Positions 6,610 to 6,653 of a stretch of 6,653 nt of DNA are shown piece after piece. The notes below the pieces were generated by a model that had not been told where the DNA came from, made no database searches, and saw only the letters and a list, made by a program, of their open reading frames with translations. The DNA comes from Silvimonas sp. JCM 19000 (GTDB lineage: Bacteria; Pseudomonadota; Gammaproteobacteria; Burkholderiales; Chitinibacteraceae). Numbering within the stretch: position 1 is the stretch's first letter; every line of letters begins with the position of its first letter. Position numbers and translations under genes: made by a program. The DNA lies in contig BBFD01000219.1 of the NCBI GenBank assembly GCA_001313065.1, positions 1-6,653 on the forward strand, written 5' to 3'.

Positions 6610-6653
6610 TTCCCCCCGTGGTGATTCAAGCTTGCACCACACGAACCCGGGGT

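Overview
The window looks like chromosomal DNA of a GC-rich Gram-negative bacterium, most likely a Betaproteobacterium (Neisseriales-like). This rests on protein style, gene content and base composition only, so the taxon is a modest-confidence inference. Eight genes can be supported, plus a family of palindromic repeats and a possible 3' remnant of a ninth gene.

Layout. A minus-strand lipoprotein (12-487) is followed by a 268-bp divergent gap and a plus-strand Mth938/DUF498 protein (756-1124). A composite palindromic repeat (about 1152-1247) fills the gap between that gene and a convergent minus-strand pair. The pair is a polar amino-acid ABC permease (1261-1928) and its periplasmic binding protein (2030-2815), both resembling the E. 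coli cystine system, with an intercistronic hairpin between them. Divergent from the binding protein is a FrnE-type DsbA-family oxidoreductase (3026-3673). Next comes a two-gene unit: a double-domain KaiC-like ATPase (3759-5205) and, 29 nt later, a stand-alone receiver protein (5235-5606). An OsmC-family peroxide/osmotic stress protein (5789-6214) closes the coding part. The last 440 bases are mostly repeats: a solitary hairpin after osmC and two more copies of the composite element, around a short possible LysR-type C-terminus.

How the genes work together. The KaiC-like protein and the receiver probably form one signalling unit. The binding protein and permease form an importer whose ATPase is not in the window. 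Cystine-type uptake, a CPWC oxidoreductase and OsmC share a thiol/oxidative-stress theme, but nothing shows that they are co-regulated.

Two patterns stand out. First, three copies of an element are built as forward palindrome, 48-49 nt spacer, reverse palindrome, with inner arms that are themselves complementary. Second, five of the eight genes are broken by a total of eleven frame shifts. All eight A/T runs of six or more bases inside genes sit at a break, and the other three breaks are at short G or C runs. This looks like systematic homopolymer miscalling rather than gene decay, so the broken genes are annotated at their full corrected extents.
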